The position numbers were made by a program, and so were the translations under genes. The notes below the pieces were generated by a model that saw only the letters and a list, made by a program, of their open reading frames with translations, made no database searches and was not told the origin of the DNA. From Branchiostoma floridae (Eukaryota > Chordata > Leptocardii > Amphioxiformes > Branchiostomatidae): 64,000 nucleotides of DNA. Below, piece after piece: positions 12,441 to 22,215 of this stretch (positions within the stretch are counted from its first letter, which is position 1; every line of letters begins with the position of its first letter). The stretch is from NCBI RefSeq assembly GCF_000003815.2, contig NC_049981.1, forward strand, positions 29,459,535 to 29,523,534, in the 5' to 3' direction.

Positions 12441-13105
12441 TTAGTTTAGTCATACCAAAAATGCTGATTAATTGTTTACTCAAGAACCGAATATGATAGT
12501 CATGTCCATGATTTCAAGAATATAAAACATTATGTACCATGCAAAAGGGCTAGATTTTTTTTTACCATCAAACCTGGTTACTAACTATTTTAGCTGTAGG
12601 CTGAAATAAAACCGAACTGGGACTGGTCCAAATTTAAGGAAGAAGTTGAAAAGTACCTGAATATTGATTGCTCTTTTATGACAATTCAAAAGACATAAAA
12701 CGGACAATTATTAGTACTTGATCGAAAGAACAATGCTGCTTTAGAATTTTCCCTTCCCACTCATTGTTTTGGTGCTCATGTTATCAATTTATTTTCAACA
12801 TTACTGAATTCGTAAATATATTTTCATCAATTTGGTGTCATTATGTTCATATTTTTTTGGACATTCTCAGTCTCATCAAGCAAATTTCCGTCCTGAGATA
12901 GAAGGATGGATTCCTATTTCAAATTTCCTATTTTCAAATTTAAAAGAAAATGGACCATCTCAACCAAAATAAGCTCTGATAGATGATACAAATGAAGTAC
13001 AGGAAACGAACATCAGTCTTTTAATGACCAATTCCCTGTCTGCTGCCTACATGAATGTGTGGCTGGACGGAAAATGCCTGTTGTCTGAAAAGAGATTTCT
13101 GAACA

Positions 13106-13384
13106 NNNNNNNNNNNNNNNNNNNNNNNNNNNNNNNNNNNNNNNNNNNNNNNNNNNNNNNNNNNNNNNNNNNNNNNNNNNNNNNNNNNNNNNNNNNNNNN
13201 NNNNNNNNNNNNNNNNNNNNNNNNNNNNNNNNNNNNNNNNNNNNNNNNNNNNNNNNNNNNNNNNNNNNNNNNNNNNNNNNNNNNNNNNNNNNNNNNNNNN
13301 NNNNNNNNNNNNNNNNNNNNNNNNNNNNNNNNNNNNNNNNNNNNNNNNNNNNNNNNNNNNNNNNNNNNNNNNNNNNNNNNNNNN
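13106..13384. other. Assembly gap (279 N)
   Basis: Run of 279 N, a sized gap. Apparent ORFs crossing it have no meaning. Confidence 0.99.
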
Positions 13385-14572
13385 CTTAAGACGCTCGCAC
13401 ACACCGGTCAAGAGGAGTGAAGATGCTCACCCAAGAATTGGAAGGTACTGCCCTCCGCCATTGCTGCATCAAACAGGGCCATTACGTATTCTCCCCACAT
13501 TCAACCTTGCCGCCTCCTCTCTTCCCCTTGTACACACCGAAGGACAGCCAACAATTTATTCATGCTTAGCAGGATCATGGCCACAGATGCGCAAAACATC
13601 GCATGTTTAGACGGACGAGGATTCAATGCGTGCCTCCTCTAAATCAATACAAATTGTATCACCGTATTGTTCTGTGTTGAAAATGCAACATTGCACCCCA
13701 GCTGTATAATTTCTACCACAGCGGCTGGCTTGAGCATCAATCAATTTCTGTCTTGTTGATGTCTGAAAATGATTGAACGCGCCAGGAGGAAAATTGCCAA
13801 AAATCATTTTGTAACGTCAACACGTTGCAAGGTCATACACGTATGTCTCAGTGTCCGTGTATTTGGGCCGTATCAAATTGCGCCATGTAAAATATGCCAT
13901 GATGATAAAATAATGATTACTGGTGTTGATTCAAACATATTGGATTTTATAACTGGTTGAGATAGTAACGTACTCCTATCATGACCTCATACACGAACAA
14001 TTACAGAAACAGCTTTATCAATAATCTTGAAACCCATCAACAGGATGTATCTGAAAAGGTTGTATATGATTCTGAAAATGCTTCAGGAACTCCTCAGTGT
14101 TTGAAACAACAAACCAGACTAATGACTCTTAGTATCCAGTCTTTAGTAGCACTTCTTGGTTCTTGGGTTTTTCCAGAATTAATTGCAAGAGCAGGTGAAG
14201 TTGAATAAGACTGCTAAAAATGAAAAAAAAAAAGCATCCTGTCATGTGATAGCACTCAATGCTAAATTGAAAGGCAACCTTTTCAATCAAATACATAGTA
14301 GTAATGTTTACCTTCACAAAATTGGTCTGGTCCAATAAACTACGGTTCTATTACATAATATTTCTGAAATATATTTTAAGGAGGACGAGAACATTCTGTA
14401 ACAGTTTGTGTCAAAATATGAGCATTTCATATCCGGGATGAATATTTATCTTATTTACATGAGATTTAAAAGTAAAGTGAACCAGAAATTGTTCAGGACA
14501 TGTACTGTGTTTATAAATGAACACACATGTAATGAGATGGAATGATAAAAAGCTTCACTGGAGTGGTCTTTT
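13385..14572. other. No gene recognised
   Basis: A moderately GC-rich stretch to about 13620, then AT-rich. No splice-bounded coding exon could be supported. Confidence 0.45.
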
Positions 14573-14810
14573 TAACGTTAACTTTAAGTTCACCATTATC
14601 AGCGGGGTAACCTACATTGTATACCTGTTGTATTTCAAATCAGAGTATCTAGGGATAAAATGTTGACGAACGATGATTTCATGACTGAAATGCTTTGAAT
14701 TTGAAAACACTTTGCAATTTAAAACCATCGCCCTTGGACTTGATATCCCTTCACACCCCATTTTTAAATACAAAGTATATCTATTAGGTAATACCCTGCA
14801 CTAAAGTTGC
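14573..14810. mobile_element. Palindromic MITE family A, copy 2 (diverged)
   Basis: Begins TAACGTTAACTTTAAGTTCACC, then cagcggggtaacctac as in other copies. The centre pairs ttgaatttgaaaaca with caatttaaaaccatcg. The right end is degenerate (ctaaagttgc). Confidence 0.6.
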
Positions 14811-14823
14811 ACAACCACATGTT

Positions 14824-15117
14824 TTATTCACATTTTTCAAAGTTTTCTTTTACACTGCAGTTATCGAAATAAAAGGGGTCCCTGAGCTTTTTATGTTTGG
14901 GACTGTTACATTTAGCAGTGATACCTAATAATATCATAACTGCAACTGCAAAATAGAACCAGTCAAAACTGCCCTGAAGAAGGTGGCAGACGGTCATCAA
15001 AATGCCAGCTTGAATAATACAGTTGGTTACAAAGACATTGTTATCCAACGACTTACTAACATTAGTAACAACCTCATGAAACAATTCACGAATGGAACAT
15101 ATTTTTGAAAAATACAT
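14824..15117 (-). CDS. Hypothetical small membrane ORF or terminal exon
   Basis: A 97-codon frame with two hydrophobic stretches: roughly residues 30-48 (FVTNCIIQAGILMTVCHLL) and 52-67 (FDWFYFAVAVMILLGI). These are followed by a basic, Cys-containing tail. The stop codon lies inside GAATAAAAC, so a canonical AATAAA polyadenylation signal overlaps the end of the frame, which fits a terminal exon. It lies between two copies of MITE family A. I do not recognise the family; the amphipathic-helix-plus-membrane-segment layout recalls ninjurins, but no diagnostic motif supports that. It may be a chance ORF. Confidence 0.3.
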   Translation of the reverse strand: MYFSKICSIRELFHEVVTNVSKSLDNNVFVTNCIIQAGILMTVCHLLQGSFDWFYFAVAVMILLGITAKCNSPKHKKLRDPFYFDNCSVKENFEKCE

Positions 15118-15143
15118 AATTATACTACATGGGCAGTTAGTAT

Positions 15144-15357
15144 TAATGCTAGTTTACCTTTATCCGTGGGGTAAACTATATCCATTGTTTAGGGATAATA
15201 TCAAGTGGATGGACAGTGGTTTCAAAGTGCGATATTTTTAAAATACAGCTTGTTTACCAACCTAAAACCACCGTCCGTTGCATTGACATCCCTAAATACC
15301 CACTTTTTTTAAACAGCAGATAAAGGTTACCCCGCGGATAAAGGTGAACTAGCGTTA
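15144..15357. mobile_element. Palindromic MITE family A, copy 3
   Basis: Left end TAATGCTAGTTTACCTTTATCC; right end GGATAAAGGTGAACTAGCGTTA. The interior carries ggacagtggtttcaaa and the mirrored aaaaccaccgtccg. One of the better-preserved copies. Confidence 0.85.
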
Positions 15358-15661
15358 CTCTCTTGGTAAACCATTAACAACACATGATTCCATCTGGTGT
15401 AAGCCCAGTACTACTTCCTGTTTAAAATACCATTTCAGCTAAGCACTTTCCAAAGCTGACCCACCTTTACAGGGGATACACTACTTGTGCGTTTATAGAA
15501 GAGCATTATTGGGTTAGCAAATATTTAAACTGTACTGCCCTTATATGTAACCATTGTTTGGAAGAAGAAGGTCAGGTCTAATTCGGTGAGCCTTTTAGTT
15601 TCCCTCCCATATAAAAACTCTGAAACCACTGGAAAGGACACATTTGCAAGCAAGTGAAAAA

Positions 15662-15878
15662 TACTGTAAATGCATGTAAGTTTGCGGGGATTTAATTTCG
15701 CGGTAGCGGGAAAAACAACTTTTCGCGGTGGTTTTAATTTCGTGGTAGCACGATGCACTGTACAGTAGTCTCGTACTGCCATAGAAAAATGTTTGCGGTG
15801 GTTTTAAGTTCACGGTGAAGCGGCCACCGCGAAAACAGCGAACATTAAACCACCGCAAAAGTTTCTGCATTTACAGTA
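15662..15878. mobile_element. TA-flanked MITE with CTGTAAATGCA termini
   Basis: The element 15664-15876 starts CTGTAAATGCA and ends TGCATTTACAG, with TA on both sides as in Tc1/mariner insertions. The interior is rich in GCGGTGGTTTTAA-like words in both orientations (TTTCGCGGTGGTTTTAATTT near 15720, ccaccgcaaaa near 15851). ORFs crossing it on the minus strand are translations of the repeat. Confidence 0.82.
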
Positions 15879-16420
15879 TTCCCATCATCCAGTTTAATAA
15901 TAAAGGTTTTTTAAAATAATGTTTGATGATTGAATTGCACTGCCTCTGATGTCAACTCATAACAGATAAATTTTTATGGCCTGAAATTTGGTATTTATTA
16001 TTTTAATGCCTCCTTTCAATTGAAAAATCAAAGATCATTGTATATATGTCAACAGAACTCACATGTAACTTACAAATCATTGGTTTTGTTTTCCAAGTTC
16101 CAAGCCTTCCTTATGCTCTATGAAAATATGCATTGTGTGATGTCATCATGCGGCACTCCTGGGGTATCTTAATCCTTAAATTCATTAACATTACTGTCAT
16201 ATATCATATATCATGCATTCACGTGTAATAATGTAATACGCTTAGGGGCCTTTGTTATAAGAATCAAGATTCAAGGAAGCCTCTATGTTTATTGGCTTGT
16301 CGCATTTAAAACCTGAATTAAAAACCAATTTATAAACATATAATCAAGGCTTAATGTCGACACATTACACCGATAATCTGACACAATAGACAATATGATT
16401 TTACATCAAAACCACATACT

Positions 16421-17059
16421 GGGCGGTCTGCCTAAATACCACAAACGACCACAAACGACTCGGAAATACCACAAACGACCACAAACGACTCTAAAATGCA
16501 GTGTATATGGGTCAAAGACCTTGTGTGGCGCTCTGGAGACATTGTTTACACATTTATAAATTTAAAAAACGCAGCAAGTCCTGCGTATTCACCAGTTATT
16601 TCAAGTTAGTCCGCCGGTTTCAAGATCGAAGCGATTCTCGGCCGCCATGTTGGATCGCATGGAGCCTGCATGGGGAAGTTCTCGATACCTTCCACGGCTC
16701 CATAGACGACAGGACGATAAAACTATGGACGCTGTTGGTTCATAGATTATAGCATGGCACTATTCTATCATTGTCAACTTATAAAACTTGTATACTAAGT
16801 GTTTTTCAGCCTCAAATGTAAGCAAGCACGATCCAACATGGTGGCCAAGAATGGCTTTAATCTTGAAACCGGACTAACTCGAAATAACTGGTGAATACGC
16901 AGGACTTGCTGCGTTTTTTAAATTCATAAATGTGTAAACAATGTCTCCAGAGCGCCGAACAAGGTCTTTGACCCATATACACTGCATATTAGAGTCGTTT
17001 GTGGTCGTTTGTGGTATTTCCAAGTCGTTTGTGGTCGTTTGTGGTATTTAGGCACACCC
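16421..17059. mobile_element. Foldback element with repeated units in its arms
   Basis: Arms 16430-16657 and 16829-17053 are inverted copies. Each outer end starts GCCTAAATACCACAAACGAC and contains two tandem copies of accacaaacgaccacaaacg. A ~170-bp unpaired spacer separates the arms. Subterminal tandem motifs of this kind are typical transposase-binding arrays. No coding capacity is seen. Confidence 0.82.
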
Positions 17060-17859
17060 CATACTGGGTGCTCCTAACTGTAAATGATTGTGCAAATACT
17101 GGCAGTTATATCAAGAAACTGCCTAAATTACCATGTTTCTTTGGGACCTCAATTATAAGCTACCCACATACCAAAATTCATACAAAGGCAACATAAGGAT
17201 CTTGAGCTATAACGTTACGTATAACGCAAAGAAAGACGCAATGAATAAAGGTTAACTTGTGTTAGGTGCAGATTTTAACACAACCAAAACAGCGCTCAAA
17301 TCAGAGGTGGACCTTCTTCCGGGAGTTAAGAATTGTTTGCCAGAAATGTTTTAAGTGATGGGAATTCTAATCATTGAACTGGTATGATACTGGCGGACAC
17401 CAAATTCTTGATCGTGAACACCACTTATAATACTAACTTGTTCTTGAGCAAATAATGAGCAGTCTGAAAAGAATTTAGTGAGAATTATGATTATGATAGA
17501 CAATCAACTATGAATAACTGATAAAAGAAATAACAATCATGGTATTTTTGACATACAATGCCCTATTCAAGTTATTGTACAAAAGAGTTAAAGTTAAAGT
17601 GCAAACAGTACAGTTTAACTGTAATATTCGTATGTTTGCTCCAATAACATTATCAATAGGGGCTATGGAAACGCTGGATTTTTTGCTCAAGAAGGTAATC
17701 AAATTCGTGTCAGAATACAATACGGTGTGTTGTTCCATTCTGTACCCCTAGAATACATCTAGAGACACTCCCACGTTGTGAAATATGCAAAATAGAGCGC
17801 GCTTCCACATTGCATTCAGTTTTCGAGAAAACCCCTTCATACCCTCTCATCGGATTGGT

Positions 17860-18123
17860 TTTGCGCGGAAGAGATCGCGGTGGCTTCTCGCAAATGTGCG
17901 CGTGATTTTGCCCGATCGCTAGGCTCAGATCGCGATCCATACGGCGTAACAGCCCCTACAAATGCTTCGTTATAAGATCTACGACTACCAAAGACGTAGG
18001 GTTTGGAAAAGTACCATTAAACCTGCAAACCTTTTGTGGAACCGTCTGCTGTTGTTGTTCGGAGGTTCAAGATTTCCGCCATGATGGTGACGTCACCGCA
18101 ATGTTTTCCGGTCACTGCCCAAT
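17860..18123. promoter_or_regulatory. Promoter-like region with perfect CRE
   Basis: Contains GGTGACGTCACC (18086-18097), a palindromic CREB/ATF site. Inverted CCAAT boxes occur at 17864-17868 (ATTGG) and CCAAT at 18119-18123, in a CpG-rich setting (gcgcgg, tcgcgg, gatcgcgatc). No convincing first exon is attached on either side; the minus-strand frame to the right is produced by a microsatellite. It could drive a non-coding transcript or an upstream exon of the DUF229 gene; this is speculative. Confidence 0.35.
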
Positions 18124-18129
18124 CCGATA

Positions 18130-18249
18130 ATGAGTGAATGAATTGACGAATGAATGAATGAATGGATGAATTAGTGATTGAATGAATGGGCGAATGAATG
18201 AATAAATTAATGAATGAACGAATGAACGAATGAATGAATAAATAAATGA
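18130..18249. repeat. (GAAT)n microsatellite
   Basis: Imperfect tetranucleotide array of GAAT/TGAA. It encodes an Ile/His/Ser-rich pseudo-protein on the minus strand that should not be annotated. Confidence 0.95.
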
Positions 18250-18477
18250 GAATGTTCCCAGTAAAGTCTCTCTTCTGTGTAGTGTCTTCTTTTTTTTGTC
18301 GCTTTGTATTTACTTGCTGTAGGCTGTCCTTTGATTTTTTGCGTGAAGAACTGAGTTTTCTCTCGTCGAGTAACCCCACCCCAACCCTCTCTGAATCAGA
18401 GACAGCTGTGTTTGCCTTTGTGTGGATGACGTTAGCGCCAGAGACGCATGCGTGCTTGTGGGAGAGGTGTTCAGCAC

Positions 18478-18628
18478 CAGGGACAGACATGTATGTTTTA
18501 TATAGTAAGCGCCATATTCTGTTGTTAAAATGCAGTCATGAAACCGTACTTGTAACTGGCACATTGTATGTAAATTCTGATACTTTCCAATAAAGCTTGT
18601 ATAAAAAAAAAAACAGGGACAGACATGT
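18478..18628 (+). mobile_element. Processed retro-insertion with 15-bp TSD and poly(A)
   Basis: The 15-mer cagggacagacatgt occurs at 18478-18492 and again at 18614-18628. The 121 bases between them end with AATAAA (18589-18594), an 8-base spacer and a run of A's ending at 18613. This is the hallmark of LINE-mediated insertion of a 3'-truncated polyadenylated RNA. The insert (about 110 bp without the tail) has no ORF and looks like the 3' UTR of an unidentified transcript. The surrounding sequence holds further copies of ttcagcaccagggaca (near 18470, 18690, 18728). Confidence 0.85.
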
Positions 18629-18790
18629 TTATCTGACACCTTAGTTACGCTACAGGTAGCTTTGTGCGTGTGCTTGAGGGGGTGGTATTCAGCACCAGGG
18701 ACATGTGTGTTTGACAGTGAACGGCGTTCAGCACCAGGGACAGGCATGTTTACCTGACAAACTAGTTACGCTACAGGTAGTTTTGTGCCC
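18613..18790. repeat. Local direct duplication
   Basis: The segment from cagggacagacatgttTatctgac to ggtagctttgtgc (about 18614-18668) is repeated at about 18737-18788, both copies containing agttacgctacaggtag. Confidence 0.75.
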
Positions 18791-19044
18791 CGGGGATTAT
18801 CGAAAGTGTGAAAAGGAATGAAAAGGAACGAAGTACGTCTCGACGCACGTCACTCGCACAGTTGCGCAAGTATGTGGTCTGCACGCCACGCCTGACCGTG
18901 AGCCGGTTGTGTGCATCGTTCGTTGTGCAAGTGGTAAGTGAGTTGAACGTGCTTACAACGTACAATCGATATCTCTGTGCGATTGGACGTTACCGTATGC
19001 AGACCCTACATACACGTGCTGCGTATGTACGATGTCCTTAATCG

Positions 19045-19209
19045 TTAACGTTGTACAGGGCACGCGCGTAGCCCGTACTGTGGCTCGTACGAGTGGCGAA
19101 TCAGCAGCCCGATGGCAGAGAAAGTTCAACACGCACGTAGAGTTCTACGGCGTGTCTGCGTGCTCTCAAATCCGTTGGATTTAGTACGGAGGCGGCACTA
19201 GCCACTTAA
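19045..19209. mobile_element. Left fragment of an older TTAA MITE, split by a foldback element
   Basis: The sequence from ttgtacagggcacgcgcgta onward is a diverged copy of 21811-21950 inside the intact MITE at 21727-22023. It breaks at TTAA (19206-19209), where the foldback element begins. Its other half resumes at about 21648 and ends GTGCTCTTAGC at 21722. Confidence 0.7.
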
Positions 19210-21647
19210 AGGTGGGTTTACACCTGCGTATATTTTCAAGTGCGCGTGAGTTCCGCATGAAATTTTGTCAATACGCGGCCGAACGCCCAACATTTGGAAT
19301 TTTTTTTGGAATAAATTAAATTGTACGTCGAGCCCATCTGGCGTTTGAATTACGACTTCAGCGTTTTCATTTCGCATGAGATGCGTATGATTGCAACTGA
19401 AATGCGCAACAAAATTTTCCGTACTGCGAATAGATTCGTATGGGGTATACGTATGTTGGGCGTTTTCCGGACGCACACAACGTCTACCGACCGCATGCCT
19501 GACGCACCTGGTGCTAACTGCATTCCAAACGCATTTCAGGTGTGTCAGAGGAACAGTTTGTGTTACATATACTTTTGTTTGCGAGCATTGCCAATAGAGT
19601 ATTTTTGTTAGAGGAACCCTTTGTACTACGTATGCCTTTGTTTACAGGCAGTGCAAGTAGAACATTGACAAGTAAACAGTGAAGAGGATTTTTTTATTCA
19701 TTTGCGAAGCAATAAAGCAGTGACACTGTGCTTTTACAGAAATGTGGGCGATCATTTACCTTAAGAAATTATGTGCACTGTTAAGATTATGTTTGTTTTC
19801 ACTTTGTCCTTAATGATTTCCCCTATCATCTTAGTATTTCAACTACTATAAAAATCACACTCATACACACCACAAAACGTATTCAAGATCTTTATCAAAC
19901 ACGTAAATTAAGCAATTATGAAACCTTACGCCCTCTTTCAAAGTTGTAATATGGCTCTATATTGCACCTTTATATCATGTGGTTCTACACACAAAAAAAA
20001 GTGCCATTATCAGCAAATTAAGTCAAATATCTGTTACACAAAATGGCACGTGTGTCACACAAATTGACCCAGTGGGTGTTGCATGACTTGAATGCGCNNN
20101 NNNNNNNNNNNNNNNNNNNNNNNNNNNNNNNNNNNNNNNNNNNNNNNNNNNNNNNNNNNNNNNNNNNNNNNNNNNNNNNNNNNNNNNNNNNNNNNNNACT
20201 GACATCATAGCGGTGTAAGACAAATCGTTTTTAGAAAGTTTCACGAACGCAGGCAAACGAAAATATACGCCGAGTTCGCCTGATAGTTTTGGACATGCAC
20301 AAAACTATCATTCGTACGCAGTTTGGTGCCCAAAACGTTATGGATGCGCAATACAGTGGTCCCACGTCGGTCGATTGCGCTATGAAGACGCTACATGTTT
20401 GTGCTTTATACGCAGTAATACGCGGATATCGCGGTATTGCGAGTACATAGCGTTCTTACAGCGCAGACACAACGCACCATGAGCGACCGTATAACGAATG
20501 CACACATAGATCACGATTTAGTACCGTGCGTTCTGCAATCGCTTTGCGCATACTACGCGTCCTGATAGCGTGATCGACGCACACTCCAGATCATGTTGGA
20601 ATAAATACGAAGGTGCATCTGAGTCCAGACAAAAAAAAAATCATTTCAAGATGGCAGATCCAGGCCAGGACCGACGAATTTGTACCGGGGGCATAGAAAG
20701 ATGGTCACAACTTGCAGGACACCATGAATGTAACTGGTCCCAACAGAGCCTCTAGGGACGGGAAGATGTAGAGGGACCTGCTCAAGCACTGGGTCAATTT
20801 GTGTGACACACGTGCCATTTTGTGTAACAGATATTTGACTTAATTTGCTGATAATGGCACTTTTTTGTGTGTAGAACCACATGATATAAAGGTGCAATAT
20901 AGAGCCATATTACAACTTTGAAAGAGGGCGTAAGGTTTCATAATTGTTTAATTTACGTGTTTGATAAAGATCTTGAATACGTTTTGTGGTGTGTATGAGT
21001 GTGACTTTTATAGTAGTTGAAGTACTAAGATGATAGGGGAAATCATTAAGGACAAAGTGAAAACAAACACAATCTTAACAGTGCACATAATTTCTTAAGG
21101 TAAATGATGGCCCACATTTCTGTAAAAACACAGTGTCACTGCTTTACTGCTTCTCAAATGAATAAAAAACTCTTCACTGTTAACTTGTCAATGTTCTACT
21201 TGCACTGCCTGTAAACAAAGGCATACGTAGTACAAAGGGTTCCTCTAACAAAAATACTCTATTGGCAATGCTCGCAAACAAAAGTATATGTAACACAAAC
21301 TGTTCCTCTGACACACCTGAAATGCGTTTGGAATGCAGTTAGCACCAGGTGCGTCAGGCATGCGGTCGGTAGACGTTGTGTGCGTCCGGAAAACGCCCAA
21401 CATACGTACCCCATACGAATCTATTCGCAGTACGGAAAATTTTGTTGCGCATTTTAGTTGCAATCATACGCATCTCATGCGAAATGAAAACGCTGAAGTC
21501 GTAATTCAAACGCCAGATGGGCTCGACGTACAATTTAATTTATTCCAAAAAAAATCCAAATGTTGGGCGTTCGGCCGCGTATTGACAAAATTTCATTCGG
21601 AACTCACGCGCACTTGAAAATATACGCAGGTGTAAACCCACCTTTAC
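19206..21647. mobile_element. Large foldback element (~2.4 kb) flanked by TTAA/TTAC
   Basis: Arms of about 860 bp (19210-20074 and 20787-21643) are inverted copies with outer ends AGGTGGGTTTACACCTGCGT. TTAA lies on the left and TTAC on the right, consistent with a TTAA duplication that has since mutated on one side. The ~710-bp centre is CpG-rich and includes a 100-N gap. Short ORFs are mirrored in the two arms, as expected from the inverted repeat, and none resembles a transposase. The element interrupts an older TTAA-flanked MITE. Confidence 0.82.
20098..20197. other. Assembly gap (100 N)
   Basis: 100 N inside the spacer of the foldback element, a place where hairpins commonly break assemblies. 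Confidence 0.99.
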
Positions 21648-21722
21648 GCATCCCAAAAGATAGCCCACGTTTTGACACGTTGACACCACGCAGTTGCACG
21701 TACGGTGGGTCGTGCTCTTAGC
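21648..21722. mobile_element. Right fragment of the split TTAA MITE
   Basis: About 75 bp from atcccaaaagatagcccacg to gtgctcttagc match 21950-22023 of the neighbouring intact copy. It ends at the TTAA (21723-21726) that is also the left flank of that copy. Confidence 0.75.
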
Positions 21723-22027
21723 TTAAGCTAAGGCACAACCCACCGTACCTGCACTTTGTCCGTAGGCTTTTTTGGGAGGCCACGTCCGCCACGTATTTTT
21801 GAAAACGTTCCGGCTGTACAGGGCAGGCGCGTCGCCCTTACTGGCACGTACGGGGGGCCAATCCGCACTGGCCGATGGCACACAGTTTTGCCTGTACGTA
21901 AAGTTCTATGGCGTATCTGCGTGCTCCCAAATCCGTCGGATTCCCTACGGATCCCAAAAGATTGCCCACGTTTTGGCACGTAGACAGCACGCATTTGCAC
22001 GTATGGCGGGTTGTGCCCTTAGCTTAA
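21723..22027. mobile_element. piggyBac-type MITE (297 bp) with TTAA TSD
   Basis: The element 21727-22023 starts GCTAAGGCACAACCCACCGT and ends with the inverse (ggcgggttgtgcccttagc). It is flanked by TTAA at 21723-21726 and 22024-22027. TTAA duplication with short terminal repeats is characteristic of piggyBac-mobilised MITEs. Overlapping open frames on both strands are translations of the element. Confidence 0.88.
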
Positions 22028-22029
22028 AG

Positions 22030-22215
22030 GAATGTATAAGGATATATCATACATAATATGCAGAAATAGATTTGGTTTAGACGTTATTCCCTTTTGATTT
22101 ATCTATGAATATCATTTCCTTCTTTGTTAAGTATGTTTATGTATACCACTACTACTTAACTCTGTATGCAATTAGCCCTCGGGCATGAATTTGCAATATA
22201 AAGATTATTATTATA
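22030..22215 (+). mobile_element. Possible LINE 3'-end fragment
   Basis: A stretch ending ctcgggcatgaatttgcaatataaagattattattataa resembles the 3' end of CR1/L2-type LINEs, which finish with an (A)TTATT-like short repeat after an AATAAAG-like word. No reverse-transcriptase reading frame remains. Confidence 0.35.

Noticed and set aside
13013-13411. Three ORFs of 120-132 codons spanning 13.0-13.4 kb
   Set aside because: They run through 279 N, so the open frames are artefacts of the gap.
18017-18490. 157-codon minus-strand ORF, Ile/His/Ser-rich centre
   Set aside because: Its middle is a translation of the (GAAT)n microsatellite at 18130-18249, and one end overlaps the duplicated ttcagcaccaggg repeats; no domain.
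19321-21617. Mirrored ORFs of 70-96 codons in the two foldback arms
   Set aside because: They are the same sequence read from inverted arms; no transposase motif and different stops and frames between the arms.
19206-21647. Assembly-made palindrome explanation for the foldback
   Set aside because: The arms differ by many substitutions and indels, and the edges coincide with TTAA/TTAC sites inside a recognisable host element, which fits insertion better; the internal 100-N gap keeps some doubt.
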